64,000 nt of DNA from positions 3,038,001 through 3,102,000 of the forward strand of contig NC_015953.1 in the NCBI RefSeq assembly GCF_000177195.2, in the 5' to 3' direction. Below, in pieces: positions 51,547 to 60,547 of the stretch. Source of the DNA: Streptomyces sp. SirexAA-E (lineage in GTDB: Bacteria; Actinomycetota; Actinomycetes; Streptomycetales; Streptomycetaceae). The notes beneath the pieces are model-generated. The model had not been told where the DNA came from. It was given only the letters and a program-made list of their open reading frames with translations, and did not search any database. How positions within the stretch are numbered: the stretch's first letter is position 1; each line of letters begins with the position of its first letter. The position numbers were made by a program, and so were the translations under genes.

Positions 51547-52521
51547 GGAAACCTTCCCGGCGCGTGGCATGCGGACATCGGCGGATACACCTCGCGAGGA
51601 TCCGTGACACAGCCGCTCGGAACTGCTCGACCGCTGCATGGAGAGCAGGCCGACCTCAAACCAGCGCCTGGTCGAGTGGATCAAGGTCGCAGATGCGGGG
51701 ATGCTATCACCGCAGATCACCCTTCGAACGTGTCGACGATTCGCCCGGTATGGGGTGGACGCGGCTGCTGTACGCAATTGGCGGCAAGCGCTTGCGCGGG
51801 TATCCGGGGCGGTCTCGCGGCGCCGCGCGCCGGGTCCGCGGCGTGCCGCCGGTCCGCCACGGAAGCGGAGGCGCCGCGTCATCGCATGTCATGGCGCCGC
51901 CGAAGGATCGCGCTTTCCGGATCCGATGGCTCCGCCTCGCGCGCAAAACCGGAAGCGGAAGCTGCCGACCCCCCGTAAAGCCCATGTGCCGTCCGGTGCG
52001 GCGGAGATGATCCGGAGCCCTTGCCCGGTGTGCTCACGGGCAATCAGTTCAAGCCAATTCCAGCATGGTTCGGCCATCGAGGCGGGGAGGCGGGGGCGGA
52101 TCCGGAACCGGGGAAACACCAGGTGGCCGCGAGTTTTCCGCCCATGCCGACGGCACATTCCACCGACGCGGGCCAGCCAGCGAACGGGGCTCGCGAAAGC
52201 CCCGTGCCCCGAATTCCCGCGCGCCCCCTCCCGGGACCCCGGCCGGCCGGCCCGGGACCGGCCGGCGGAGGCCGCTCCGAGCGGTCGGCGGAGGCTGCCG
52301 CGGGACCGGCCGGCGGAGGCACGCGACCGGGCGCCGAAGCGGGACGACGGACCCGGCCCGGCGGAGTGGGCGGCCCCGGCCGGGGGCGGTCGGCAGGGGT
52401 GATCCGGCCGGGGGGGCGGTCCGGCGGGGGCGGCGGTCCGGCCGGGGGGGGCGCTCCGGCCGGGGGGGCCGGCCGGGGGCTGTCCGGCCCCGCGCGCCTC
52501 ACCTCATCCGCGCGCCTCACC
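51547..52521. other. Long intergenic region with a GGCCGG-rich low-complexity tract
   Basis: No convincing gene is seen. The left part (51547-52100) would hold the cvnA promoter and leader. The part from about 52230 to 52490 is a degenerate repeat tract. An 18-base unit with GGACCGGCCGGCGGAGGC occurs at 52255 and again at 52303. From 52382 there are seven runs of four to eight G in about 100 bases. Frames crossing it are Gly/Pro/Arg-rich artefacts of composition. Confidence 0.6.
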
Positions 52522-52528
52522 TCATCCG
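52493..52528. repeat. Tandem 18-bp duplication over the end of the 52522 gene
   Basis: CGCGCCTCACCTCATCCG occurs twice in a row (52493-52510 and 52511-52528). The second copy contains the stop codon of the minus-strand gene ending at 52522. Confidence 0.8.
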
Positions 52529-53094
52529 CGCGGCGGGCGCCAGCCCGGGTCGCGCCCGGTGTCGCCGACCAGCCGCTCCAGGGCGGTGGCCCCGGCCGGT
52601 ACGGGGAACGGCTCGCCGAACACCTTCATCTCCCGGGCCTTCGGCGCCAGCCCCGCGAACTCCGGCCCCAGCTCGGCGAGCACCACCGGGTCTGCCTCGA
52701 AGTCCTGCCCGGTCGCCCGCCCCAGGTCCCAGCCGTGCACGACCAGGTCCCCCAGCACCATCATCCCCACCGTCCTGGCGGGCAGCCCCATCGCTCCGAC
52801 CGCCCCCTCCTCCGCGCCCGGGGCGTCCCAGGCCCGCGCCAGCCGCGCCGTCTCCGCCTCGAACCTGCCGCGCCAGTCGCCGGTCACGACGTCCGGGGTC
52901 TCGCCGAACTCGACCGGCCCGCGGGCGGCCAGCGCCTGGAAGTTGGTGACGACCTGGAAGAGGTGGTTCAGCAGCGCCCGTACGTCGTACTCGCCGCACG
53001 GTGTGGGAGCGGTCAGCTGCGCGTCGTCGACGGCCCGCACGACGGGACAGGTGCGGGCCGAGGCCGCGTCCAGAAGCTCACTGATCTTCGTCAT
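52522..53094 (-). CDS. TIGR03086 family metal-binding protein (DinB/MDMPI fold)
   Basis: The 190-aa protein has the four-helix metal-dependent fold. It shows PTPCGEYDVRALLNHLFQVV (about residues 28-47, first metal His) and MMVLGDLVVHGWDLGRATG (about 125-143, second His). Family members include mycothiol-dependent enzymes, with the substrate unknown here. The ATG at 53094 is chosen because upstream in-frame residues run into the divergent regulator's promoter. It is divergent from the AraC-type regulator. Confidence 0.85.
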   Translation of the reverse strand: MTKISELLDAASARTCPVVRAVDDAQLTAPTPCGEYDVRALLNHLFQVVTNFQALAARGPVEFGETPDVVTGDWRGRFEAETARLARAWDAPGAEEGAVGAMGLPARTVGMMVLGDLVVHGWDLGRATGQDFEADPVVLAELGPEFAGLAPKAREMKVFGEPFPVPAGATALERLVGDTGRDPGWRPPRG

Positions 53095-53176
53095 GCCTCC
53101 GACGATGCACCCGGCGCCCCCGGCCGTCTTGAAGAAACGCGACAGCACGCCCCGGGGCGTGCCTAAGATCCCGTCC

Positions 53177-53986
53177 ATGGCCCGATCCGCACGCGATACG
53201 CGGGGCATCGTCGACGCCCCGGACCTGTTCTCGCGCGTGCGCTTCCGCCTCCGGGAGCCGGCCCCGGGTCTGCGCCCGTACCTGGAGCACTACTGGCTGA
53301 TCGACTGGGACCTCGCCGAGCCCTACACCTCGCACGTCGTGCCGCACCCCTCCGTGCACCTGGTCTTCCAGCAGGACGGCTCGGACGCCGGGCCGGCCGG
53401 GCGGGCGGACGTCTACGGCATCGTGCGCGGCCTGTTCACCCGCCCGCTGGAGGGCCGCGGGCGGGTGTGCGGCGTGAAGTTCCGGCCCGGCGCCTTCCGG
53501 CCGTTCGCGCCGCGGTGGCCGGTGTCGGAGTGGACCGGGCGCCACGTCCCGGCCCACGGGGTGCTGCCCGCGCCGCCGGTCCGTGCGGTGCTGGGTCCGG
53601 AGGAGGAGGACGCCCGGGTCGCCGCCCTGGACGCGTACCTGCTGCCGCTCGTGCCTCCGCCGGACCCGAAGGCCGAGCAGGCGACGGCCCTCGCCGAGCT
53701 CGCCCGCACCGACCGGACCCTGCTGCGGGCCGACGCGCTCGCACGGGCCGGGGGCCTCTCGGCGCGCTCGCTGCAACGGCTCTTCTCCGCCTACGTGGGG
53801 GTCGGGCCGAAGTGGGTGCTGCTCCGCCACCGCATCCACGAGGCCCTGCGACGGGCCGCGACCGACCCGGAGCCCGACTGGGCCGCGCTGGCCGCCGACC
53901 TCGGCTACAGCGACCAGGCGCACCTGGTCAGGGACTTCACCGCGACCGTGGGCGTCCCGCCGACGGCCTTCGCGCCCCAGGGCTGA
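53177..53986 (+). CDS. AraC family transcriptional regulator (DUF6597 plus HTH)
   Basis: The 269-aa regulator has an N-terminal sensor domain (RPYLEHYWLIDWDL...HPSVHLVFQ, about residues 35-140) of the DUF6597 type. A C-terminal AraC DNA-binding domain follows, with two HTHs: ALARAGGLSARSLQRLFSAYVGVGPKWVLLRHRIHEAL and WAALAADLGYSDQAHLVRDFTATVGVPPTAF. It is divergent from the TIGR03086-family gene, 82 bases apart, and is its likely regulator. Regulators of this layout commonly control such thiol or detoxification enzymes. Confidence 0.9.
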   Translation: MARSARDTRGIVDAPDLFSRVRFRLREPAPGLRPYLEHYWLIDWDLAEPYTSHVVPHPSVHLVFQQDGSDAGPAGRADVYGIVRGLFTRPLEGRGRVCGVKFRPGAFRPFAPRWPVSEWTGRHVPAHGVLPAPPVRAVLGPEEEDARVAALDAYLLPLVPPPDPKAEQATALAELARTDRTLLRADALARAGGLSARSLQRLFSAYVGVGPKWVLLRHRIHEALRRAATDPEPDWAALAADLGYSDQAHLVRDFTATVGVPPTAFAPQG

Positions 53987-54063
53987 ACCGTCCGGCGCCG
54001 CCCGCCCCGGACCGCGCCGGAAACCTCTCGCCGCCCGGCGCCGCCCGATGGCATCCTGACCGG

Positions 54064-54813
54064 GTGAACGGACCCGAGATCGACGTGGAAGTGGCACCGG
54101 AACTGCGGCTCTTCGTCTCCCACGAACGCCGTCGCGGCAGCACCCCGGTGATCACCGACGGCTCGTCGACCCTGGGGCACGTGGTGGAGTCCCTCGGCAT
54201 CCCCCTCACCGAGGCCGGAACGCTGGTCGTGGACGGCCGGACCGTGCCCGTGTCGCACATCCCGGGCCCCGGCGAACGGGTCGAGGTGCGGGCCGTCGAG
54301 CGTCCGCAGCGGATCCCCGGCGCCCCGCTGCGCTTCCTGCTCGACGTCCATCTGGGGACGCTGGCCCGCCGGCTGCGCCTGCTGGGCGTGGACGCCGCGT
54401 ACGAGAGCGAGGACATCGGCGATCCGGCGCTGGCCGCCCTGTCCGCGCGGGAGCGGCGCGTGCTGCTCTCCCGGGACCGGGGGCTGCTCAGGCGCCGCGA
54501 GATCTGGGCCGGGGCGTACGTCTACAGCGACCGCCCGGCGGAGCAACTGCGTGACGTGCTGGGGCGCTTCGCCCCCGTACTGGCCCCGTGGACCCGCTGC
54601 ACGGCCTGCAACGGTGAGCTCGCCGAGGCGGACAAGGACTCGGTGCGGGCCGATCTGGAGCAGGGCACGCGGGCCACGTACGACGTGTTCGCCCGGTGCA
54701 CGGCCTGTGGGCGGGTGTACTGGCGGGGTGCCCACCACGCGCGTCTGGAGGCCGTCGTCGCGGACGCGGTGCGCGAGTTCGGCGGCCTCGGCAGCGGGTC
54801 ACCGGCCGGCTGA
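54064..54813 (+). CDS. Mut7-C RNase domain protein with N-terminal ubiquitin-like domain
   Basis: The 249-aa product has a ThiS/MoaD-like Mut7-C_ub domain (about residues 1-85) with TLGHVVESLGIPLTEAG. The Mut7-C PIN-like nuclease domain (about 88-240) has FLLDVHLGTLARRLRLLGVDAAY (catalytic Asp), LSRDRGLLRR and two CxxC pairs (CTACNGEL, CTACGRVYW) forming a zinc ribbon. It is a predicted RNase, with the target unknown. The start is GTG at 54064. It is monocistronic. Confidence 0.9.
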   Translation: MNGPEIDVEVAPELRLFVSHERRRGSTPVITDGSSTLGHVVESLGIPLTEAGTLVVDGRTVPVSHIPGPGERVEVRAVERPQRIPGAPLRFLLDVHLGTLARRLRLLGVDAAYESEDIGDPALAALSARERRVLLSRDRGLLRRREIWAGAYVYSDRPAEQLRDVLGRFAPVLAPWTRCTACNGELAEADKDSVRADLEQGTRATYDVFARCTACGRVYWRGAHHARLEAVVADAVREFGGLGSGSPAG

Positions 54814-54910
54814 GGCCGCCCCGTCCGGGCCGTCGCCGGACGGCCTCCGCGCCTGGGGGCCCGCCTGCCTATCCTGGGCCCGTACCGATCAGCTGTCCGA
54901 GGAGTTCGCC

Positions 54911-55669
54911 ATGGCCGCCACCCCCATCGCCGTCATCACCGGTGCGAGCAGCGGTATCGGTGCCGCGACCGCCCGGCAGCTGGCCGCCGCCGGTTACCGC
55001 GTGGTGCTGACCGCCCGCCGCAAGGACCGCATCGAGGCGCTCGCCGCCGAGATCACCGAGGCGGGCCACCAGGCCACCGCCTACGCCCTGGACGTCACCG
55101 ACCGGGCGGCGGTCGACGAGTTCGCCACCGCGTTCCGTTCGCTGGCCGTCCTCGTCAACAACGCGGGCGGCGCGCTGGGGGCGGACCCCGTGGCGACCGG
55201 CGACCCGGCCGACTGGCGTCAGATGTACGAGACGAACGTCATCGGCACCCTCAACGTCACCCAGGCGCTGCTGCCCGCCCTGACGGCGAGCGGTGACGGC
55301 ACGATCGTGGTCCTCTCCTCGACGGCCGCGCTCGCGTCGTACGAGGGCGGCGGCGGGTACGTCGCGGCCAAGCACGGTGAGCACGTGCTGGCCGAGACCC
55401 TGCGCCTGGAGATCGTCGGCACCCCCGTCAGGGTGATCGAGGTGGCGCCCGGCATGGTCAGGACCGAGGAGTTCGCGACCACCCGCTTCCGCGGCGACAC
55501 CGAGAAGGCGGCCAAGGTCTACGAGGGCGTCGACGCGCCGCTGACCGCCGACGACGTGGCCGACACGATCACCTGGGCGGTCACCCGCCCCAGCCACGTC
55601 AACATCGACCTGCTGGTGGTCCGTCCGCGCGCCCAGGCATCCAACTCCAAGGTGCACCGCACGCTCTGA
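54911..55669 (+). CDS. SDR family NAD(P)-dependent oxidoreductase
   Basis: The 252-aa classical SDR has the nucleotide motif TGASSGIG (about residues 10-17), NNAGG (about 87) and the catalytic Ser in VLSSTAAL. The active site reads YVAAKHGEHVLAE (Tyr and Lys). C-terminal RVIEVAPGMVRTEEF is typical of the YdfG/serine dehydrogenase-like group. GAGGAG precedes the ATG. The substrate is unknown. A hairpin shared with rtcB follows the gene. Confidence 0.93.
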   Translation: MAATPIAVITGASSGIGAATARQLAAAGYRVVLTARRKDRIEALAAEITEAGHQATAYALDVTDRAAVDEFATAFRSLAVLVNNAGGALGADPVATGDPADWRQMYETNVIGTLNVTQALLPALTASGDGTIVVLSSTAALASYEGGGGYVAAKHGEHVLAETLRLEIVGTPVRVIEVAPGMVRTEEFATTRFRGDTEKAAKVYEGVDAPLTADDVADTITWAVTRPSHVNIDLLVVRPRAQASNSKVHRTL

Positions 55670-55683
55670 CGTCCACCGGGGAT

Positions 55684-55709
55684 CCGGCGGCCGGGTGTCC
55701 GGCCGCCGG
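55684..55709. terminator. Bidirectional terminator between SDR and rtcB
   Basis: A perfect 11-bp GC stem (55684-55694 with 55699-55709) with a GTGT loop ends directly at the rtcB stop codon. Confidence 0.75.
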
Positions 55710-56903
55710 TCAGCCCTTCACACAGACGACCTGCTTGAGCTTGGCCACGACCTCGACCAGGTCCCGCTGCCGGTCGATGACCTGCTCGATCGGCTTGTAC
55801 GCGGCCGGGATCTCGTCCACCACGCCGGAGTCCTTACGGCACTCCACGCCCCGCGTCTGGTCCTCCAGGTCCTTCGTGGAGAACGCCCGCTTCGCCGCGT
55901 TCCGGCTCATCCTCCGGCCCGCGCCGTGCGAGGCCGAGTTGAACGACTTCGCGTTGCCGAGGCCCTTCACGATGTACGAACCCGTGCCCATGGAGCCCGG
56001 GATGATGCCGAAGTCCCCGGAGCCGGCCCGGATCGCGCCCTTGCGGGTGACCAGCAGGTCCATACCGTCGTACCGCTCCTCCGCCACGTAGTTGTGGTGG
56101 CAGGAGATGACCGGGGCGAAGGTGACCTTCGCCTTCTTGAACTCCTTGCGGACCACGTCCTGGAAGAGCCCCATCATGATCGCGCGGTTGTACTTGGCGT
56201 ACTCCTGCGCCCAGAAGAGGTCGTTGCGGTACGCGGCCATCTGCGGGGTGTCGGCGATGAAGACCGCCAGGTCACGGTCGACGAGGCCCTGGTTGTGCGG
56301 GAGCTTCTGGGCCTGTCCGATGTGGAAGTCGGCGAGCTCCTTGCCGATGTTCCGGGACCCGGAGTGCAGCATCAGCCAGACGGCGCCCGCCTCGTCGAGG
56401 CAGAACTCGATGAAGTGGTTGCCCGATCCGAGCGTCCCCATCTGCTTGGTGGCACGGTCCTGACGGAACTTGACCGCGTCGGCGACCCCGTCGAACCGCG
56501 ACCAGAAGTCGTCCCAGCCCGTGGTCGGGAAGCCGTGCAGCTTGCCGGGGTCCACCATGCCGTCGTGCATCCCCCGTCCCACCGGGATGGCCTGCTCGAT
56601 CTTCGACCGCAGCCGTGAGAGGTCCCCCGGCAGGTCGCCGGCCGTCAGCGAGGTCTTGACCGCGGACATCCCGCAGCCGATGTCCACACCCACCGCGGCC
56701 GGGCAGACCGCGCCGTGCATCGCGATCACCGAGCCGACGGTGGCGCCCTTGCCGAAGTGGACGTCCGGCATGACCGCGAGGCCCTTGATCCACGGCAGCG
56801 TCGCCACGTTCCGCAGCTGCCGCATCGCGACGTCCTCGACGGACGCAGGGTCCGCCCACATCCGGATGGGGACCTTCGCCCCCGGCACCTCTACATACGA
56901 CAT
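55710..56903 (-). CDS. rtcB: RNA ligase RtcB
   Basis: RtcB joins 2',3'-cyclic phosphate or 3'-phosphate RNA ends to 5'-OH ends with GTP and Mn. The 397-aa product shows the metal Cys in DIGCGM (about residue 79), SGNHFIEF, HSGSRN and SCHHNYV. The guanylylated-His site is SHGAGR (about 330). The start is ATG 56903 with GAGGGG upstream. No rtcA or archease gene is adjacent. RtcB is a repair or tRNA-stress ligase in bacteria; the cellular target here is unknown. Confidence 0.95.
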   Translation of the reverse strand: MSYVEVPGAKVPIRMWADPASVEDVAMRQLRNVATLPWIKGLAVMPDVHFGKGATVGSVIAMHGAVCPAAVGVDIGCGMSAVKTSLTAGDLPGDLSRLRSKIEQAIPVGRGMHDGMVDPGKLHGFPTTGWDDFWSRFDGVADAVKFRQDRATKQMGTLGSGNHFIEFCLDEAGAVWLMLHSGSRNIGKELADFHIGQAQKLPHNQGLVDRDLAVFIADTPQMAAYRNDLFWAQEYAKYNRAIMMGLFQDVVRKEFKKAKVTFAPVISCHHNYVAEERYDGMDLLVTRKGAIRAGSGDFGIIPGSMGTGSYIVKGLGNAKSFNSASHGAGRRMSRNAAKRAFSTKDLEDQTRGVECRKDSGVVDEIPAAYKPIEQVIDRQRDLVEVVAKLKQVVCVKG

Positions 56904-57066
56904 AACCCCTCGATTCCCCCGAAAAAACTGAAAGCGCAAAACCGGTGCCAAGATCGGCATACAGGTCGGCCGACCGGCATTCACGGCGGCGCGTGCGATA
57001 CACATTGTCTCCATCGGCCGCTGTCCGGCGGCAACCCGTTTTCCGTACCGAAGGGAGCCCGGTCCC

Positions 57067-57873
57067 GTGCGACACATGGCGTACGTACCCGGCGTCGCGC
57101 TGCTCGCAGCGCTCGTCGCCGGCTGCAGCTCCGGCTCCGGCGCCCACGACTCCGGCGCCGACGGCAAGCCCGGCAGCCCGACCGTGACGGCCGCTCCCGG
57201 CAAGTACCGCACGCTTCCGGAGTCCTGCCGCGCGGTGCCGCGTTCCACCCTCAAGGACCTGCTGCCGGGCGCCGCCGACCTGTCCGAGGAGCAGCAGGAG
57301 AAGGTGTACGCCGGCACGCCCGCCGTGACCTACGACAACGACCGCAAGGTCGGCTGCCGCTGGAAGTCCGAGGCACCGGACGCGTCCCGCAACCTGTCGA
57401 TCGACTTCGAGCGCGTGGTCTCCTACGACCCGTCGGTCAGCGACGACGACCGCGCCCGTGAGGTCTTCGCGAAGCAGCAGGACACCGCCCTGCCGGAGCT
57501 GGCGGGCAGCGGTCCCGGCAGCGCGTCGCCCGGCTCTCCCTCGGCGAGTGCCTCCACCCCCTCCACCACGCCGTCCGCCGACGGGGACGACGGCGCCGAC
57601 CAGGGTGACGACGGCGGTGGCGCGGTGGACGACCTGCGGCCGCGGCTGCTCGACGGTCTCGGCGACGCCGCGTTCCTGGACGACGCCCTCGCCCGGGCGG
57701 GGTCCACCGCGCAGAACCGCACCGTGAGCGTGGTCTTCCGCACATCGAACGTCATCGTCACCGTCCGGTACACCGAGCAGCCGGCCCTGGCCACCGAGGT
57801 CCCCGACAGCAAGGAACTGCAGGAGAAGGCCCAGGCCCTGGCCCGGCAGCTGTCCGAGACCCTCAGCGCGTAA
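57067..57873 (+). CDS. DUF3558 lipoprotein
   Basis: The 268-aa lipoprotein starts at GTG 57067 (AGGGAG upstream), with lipobox LVAGC (Cys about 20). The DUF3558-type domain has LPESCRAVPRSTLKDLLPGA, VGCRWKSEAPDASRNLSIDFERV and NVIVTVRYTEQP. A Ser/Thr/Pro-Asp-Gly linker of about 50 residues interrupts it (about 155-190). The family is common in actinomycetes and uncharacterised. It is 182 bases before a paralogue of the same type. Confidence 0.88.
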   Translation: MRHMAYVPGVALLAALVAGCSSGSGAHDSGADGKPGSPTVTAAPGKYRTLPESCRAVPRSTLKDLLPGAADLSEEQQEKVYAGTPAVTYDNDRKVGCRWKSEAPDASRNLSIDFERVVSYDPSVSDDDRAREVFAKQQDTALPELAGSGPGSASPGSPSASASTPSTTPSADGDDGADQGDDGGGAVDDLRPRLLDGLGDAAFLDDALARAGSTAQNRTVSVVFRTSNVIVTVRYTEQPALATEVPDSKELQEKAQALARQLSETLSA

Positions 57874-58055
57874 CACGGGCGCGAGGGCCCTGACCGGCGC
57901 CCCTCGTCCGCCCCCGGGCGCCCGCCGGAAAGGCGGCATCCCGCCGCCGTCCGTCGTACCGTGGCCCTCCGGAGCACCGGGCCGCCCCCGGTGCACCGCC
58001 GTACCGCCGACCACCCGCACGACCGAGACCGCCGTGCCGTCCGAGTGAAGGAACC

Positions 58056-58844
58056 ATGCACCGATCAGCCCCGCGACTGTCCCGCATACTCGCCTGCGCC
58101 GCCGTCCCGGTGATGCTCGTCGCCGTCGGCTGCTCGTCGGACTCCGGCGACGAGAAGGACACGGCCTCCTCCCCCTCGCCGACCGCGACGGAGCCGACCG
58201 TCGAGCCCGCGAAGTTCTCCGAGCTCCCGGACGCCTGCACGTCGATCGGCAAGAAGACGATCGAGTCCCTGGTGCCCAAGGCCAAGACCAAGGGCGGCAC
58301 GCCGGGCACGTCCAGCGACACCGTGACCCGCGGCAGCTGCTCGTGGAACGGCCTGGACGACAACGGCGTCAAGGGCTCGCAGTACCGCTGGCTCGACGTC
58401 GGCTTCACCCGCTTCACCTCCGACCAGGCCCTGGGCAGCGGGGCCGAGCGCGCCACGGCCGAGTACACCAAGCAGGTCGCCAAGGCCAAGGCGTCCGAAG
58501 GGGCCGAGAAGGTCGCCGACGCACCGGCCGAGGGGATCGGCGAGCAGGCCACCGCCGTGACGTACGACCTGGAGAAGACGGGCGAGGACTTCAAGTACGC
58601 GACGGTCGTGGCCCGCACGGGCAACGTCGTCGTCACCCTCACCTACAACGGCGCGGGTTACGCGGGCGCCAAGACCCCGTCCGGCGCCGACATCCTCAAG
58701 GACGCGAAGAAGGCCGCCGGAGAGGCCGTCGGCGCGGTCGGCGCGGGCGGCTCCGGCGACACCGGGACGTCCGCCTCACCCTCCGCGAAGGCCCCGGACA
58801 AGAGCGACGACAAGAGCGACGACAAGTCCGACGACAAGTCGTGA
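58056..58844 (+). CDS. DUF3558 lipoprotein, paralogue with a KSDD repeat tail
   Basis: The 262-aa product has lipobox LVAVGC (Cys about 24). The same domain plan as the preceding protein follows (LPDACTSIGKKTIESLVPKAK, SCSWNGLDDNG, NVVVTLTYNGAGY), so the two are tandem paralogues. The C-terminus is disordered and ends in four Lys-Ser-Asp-Asp type repeats at about residues 247-262. A strong hairpin follows the gene. Function is unknown; surface exposure is inferred. Confidence 0.87.
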   Translation: MHRSAPRLSRILACAAVPVMLVAVGCSSDSGDEKDTASSPSPTATEPTVEPAKFSELPDACTSIGKKTIESLVPKAKTKGGTPGTSSDTVTRGSCSWNGLDDNGVKGSQYRWLDVGFTRFTSDQALGSGAERATAEYTKQVAKAKASEGAEKVADAPAEGIGEQATAVTYDLEKTGEDFKYATVVARTGNVVVTLTYNGAGYAGAKTPSGADILKDAKKAAGEAVGAVGAGGSGDTGTSASPSAKAPDKSDDKSDDKSDDKS

Positions 58845-58893
58845 CCTGGGCGCCGTCCGAGGGCCAACGCCCCTGATCACACGCCTGCTTGCC

Positions 58894-58923
58894 GAGCCCG
58901 GCCCGCCCGCGCGGGCCGGGCTC
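58894..58923 (+). terminator. Terminator after the DUF3558 pair
   Basis: A perfect 13-bp stem (58894-58906 with 58911-58923) with a CCGC loop lies 49 bases after the stop. Confidence 0.75.
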
Positions 58924-59026
58924 CGGCCCCTCCCCACACGACGCCTCTCGCACGCATGTGCCAGGCTGTGCCCGCGCCGGTTGCCGAAATGGGGCCGGTA
59001 CGTCGAAGTTCGGGAGGGGACTGCGG

Positions 59027-60478
59027 GTGGCCGCCATGCAGCTCACACGCATGCACAAGGTACTCATCGGGGTCGTCGTCGCCGGTGCGGTGCTCATCGC
59101 CGCGATCGGGTTCGCGGGGTCGTACTCCGCCGTACGCGAACTGGCCCTGGAGAAGGGCTTCGGCGACTTCTCGTCGGTCTTCCCGATCGGCATCGACGCG
59201 GGCATCTGCGTCCTGCTCGCGCTGGACCTGCTCCTGACGTGGATGCGCATCCCGTTCCCGATGCTGCGCCAGACCGCCTGGCTGCTGACCATCGCCACCA
59301 TCGCCTTCAACGGCGCGGCGGCGTGGCCCGACCCGCTGGGCACCGGCATGCACGCGGTGATCCCGGTGCTGTTCGTCGTCTCCGTCGAGGCCGCCCGGCA
59401 CGCCGTGGGCCGCATCGCGGACATCACGGCCGACAAGCACATGGAGGGCGTCCGCCTCACCCGCTGGCTGCTCTCCCCGATCCCCACCTTCAAGCTGTGG
59501 CGGCGGATGAAGCTGTGGGAGCTGCGCAGTTACGAGCAGGTCATCAAGCTCGAACAGGAGCGGCTGATCTACCAGGCCCGCCTCCAGGCCCGCTTCGGGC
59601 GCAACTGGCGCCGCAAGGCACCCGTCGAGTCGATGATGCCGCTGCGTCTGGCCAAGTACGGTGTACCGCTCGCCGAGACCGCCCCGGCCGGTCTCGCCGC
59701 CGCGGGCATCGAACCGGCACTGCTGCCGCCCGGCCCGGGCCCGGCGGGCGTACAGGCCGAGGCGCAGCACCCCCAGCTCCCGTACGTCCCGCAGCAGGAG
59801 GCGCGGCCCGGACCGGAGGAACACCGGCAGCAGGCGCCGCAGCACCGGCAGGCGGAGCTGCCGCAGGAGGGGCCCGGCTCGCACGACAGCCCCTGGTTCG
59901 CCGCGCCCCAGGTCCCGGACGACGCGTACGAGCGGGCGTACAACCCGACGTACGTCGAGGGCCTGGAGCCCACCCCCGTACGGGTCCCCTCCGGACCGGG
60001 CGGCCGCACCCGGCCGCTCGGGAACGTGGGCACGATCGGCGCCTTCCCCCACCCCCGCTCGCCGGAGGAGCAGTACGAGCAGCCGTACGAGCAGCAGGCG
60101 CCCCAGCACCCCGAGCGGCAGGCCGGGCCGCCGTACCCGGAGCAGCCGCAGGACCAGCAGGCCCAGCAGCAGGCGCAGCAGCACTCTCGGCAGGAGCACG
60201 AGCAGGACCGGCCCCAGGACGACGTCCAGCCGCCGCTCGACGCCCAGAAGGAAGCCGAGTGGGCGGCCGCCGAGGCCGACTTCAGCGAGAAGGCGTACGA
60301 GGTCTTCTGCGCCTACACGCAGGAGCACCAGGACTACCCCACCGTCGCGGTGCTCGACATCCACCTCGCCGACGGCCACAACGTCCGCCATCCGCGCAGC
60401 AGCGCCCTGCTGCGCCGGCTCCTGCCGGGCTTCAAGCAGCGCTTCGACAGTGAGATGTCCGCCGAACACATCGCCTGA
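59027..60478 (+). CDS. DUF2637 membrane protein with Gln/Pro-rich linker
   Basis: The 483-aa protein has four membrane segments in the DUF2637 domain (about residues 12-34, 45-70, 82-100 and 108-125). A basic helical part follows (WRRMKLWELRSYEQVIKLEQERLIYQ), then a 200-residue disordered region very rich in Gln, Pro and Glu. A conserved C-terminal helical block ends it (EKAYEVFCAYTQEHQDYPTVAVLDIHLADGHNV...). GTG 59027 with GGGAGGGG upstream is preferred to ATG 59036. DUF2637 includes the SpdB-type spread proteins of Streptomyces plasmids, but this is a chromosomal form, with no transfer genes nearby. Confidence 0.85.
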   Translation: MAAMQLTRMHKVLIGVVVAGAVLIAAIGFAGSYSAVRELALEKGFGDFSSVFPIGIDAGICVLLALDLLLTWMRIPFPMLRQTAWLLTIATIAFNGAAAWPDPLGTGMHAVIPVLFVVSVEAARHAVGRIADITADKHMEGVRLTRWLLSPIPTFKLWRRMKLWELRSYEQVIKLEQERLIYQARLQARFGRNWRRKAPVESMMPLRLAKYGVPLAETAPAGLAAAGIEPALLPPGPGPAGVQAEAQHPQLPYVPQQEARPGPEEHRQQAPQHRQAELPQEGPGSHDSPWFAAPQVPDDAYERAYNPTYVEGLEPTPVRVPSGPGGRTRPLGNVGTIGAFPHPRSPEEQYEQPYEQQAPQHPERQAGPPYPEQPQDQQAQQQAQQHSRQEHEQDRPQDDVQPPLDAQKEAEWAAAEADFSEKAYEVFCAYTQEHQDYPTVAVLDIHLADGHNVRHPRSSALLRRLLPGFKQRFDSEMSAEHIA

Positions 60479-60491
60479 CGGGCACAGGTAC

Positions 60492-60536
60492 ACGAAGAAC
60501 CGGGCGGGCCGTCGAACGGCCCGCCCGGTTCTTCGT
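60492..60536. terminator. Strong bidirectional terminator
   Basis: A perfect 21-bp stem (60492-60512 with 60516-60536) with a CGA loop lies between the convergent DUF2637 and lysS genes. Confidence 0.9.
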
Positions 60537-60547
60537 ACACGGCGGTG

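Noticed and set aside
51638..52402. Possible 254-aa gene between cvnA and the 52522 gene
   Set aside because: It has no ribosome binding site and Arg/Pro/Gly-rich composition through the repeat tract, and no domain pattern.
58790..58844. Short repeated GACGACAAG units resembling a repeat array
   Set aside because: They are in-frame Lys-Ser-Asp-Asp codons at the end of a lipoprotein gene, without spacers. This is not a CRISPR array.
59027..60478. DUF2637/SpdB-like protein as a sign of an integrated conjugative element
   Set aside because: No integrase, tra gene, attachment site or replication gene lies nearby. It sits beside lysS in an ordinary chromosomal context.
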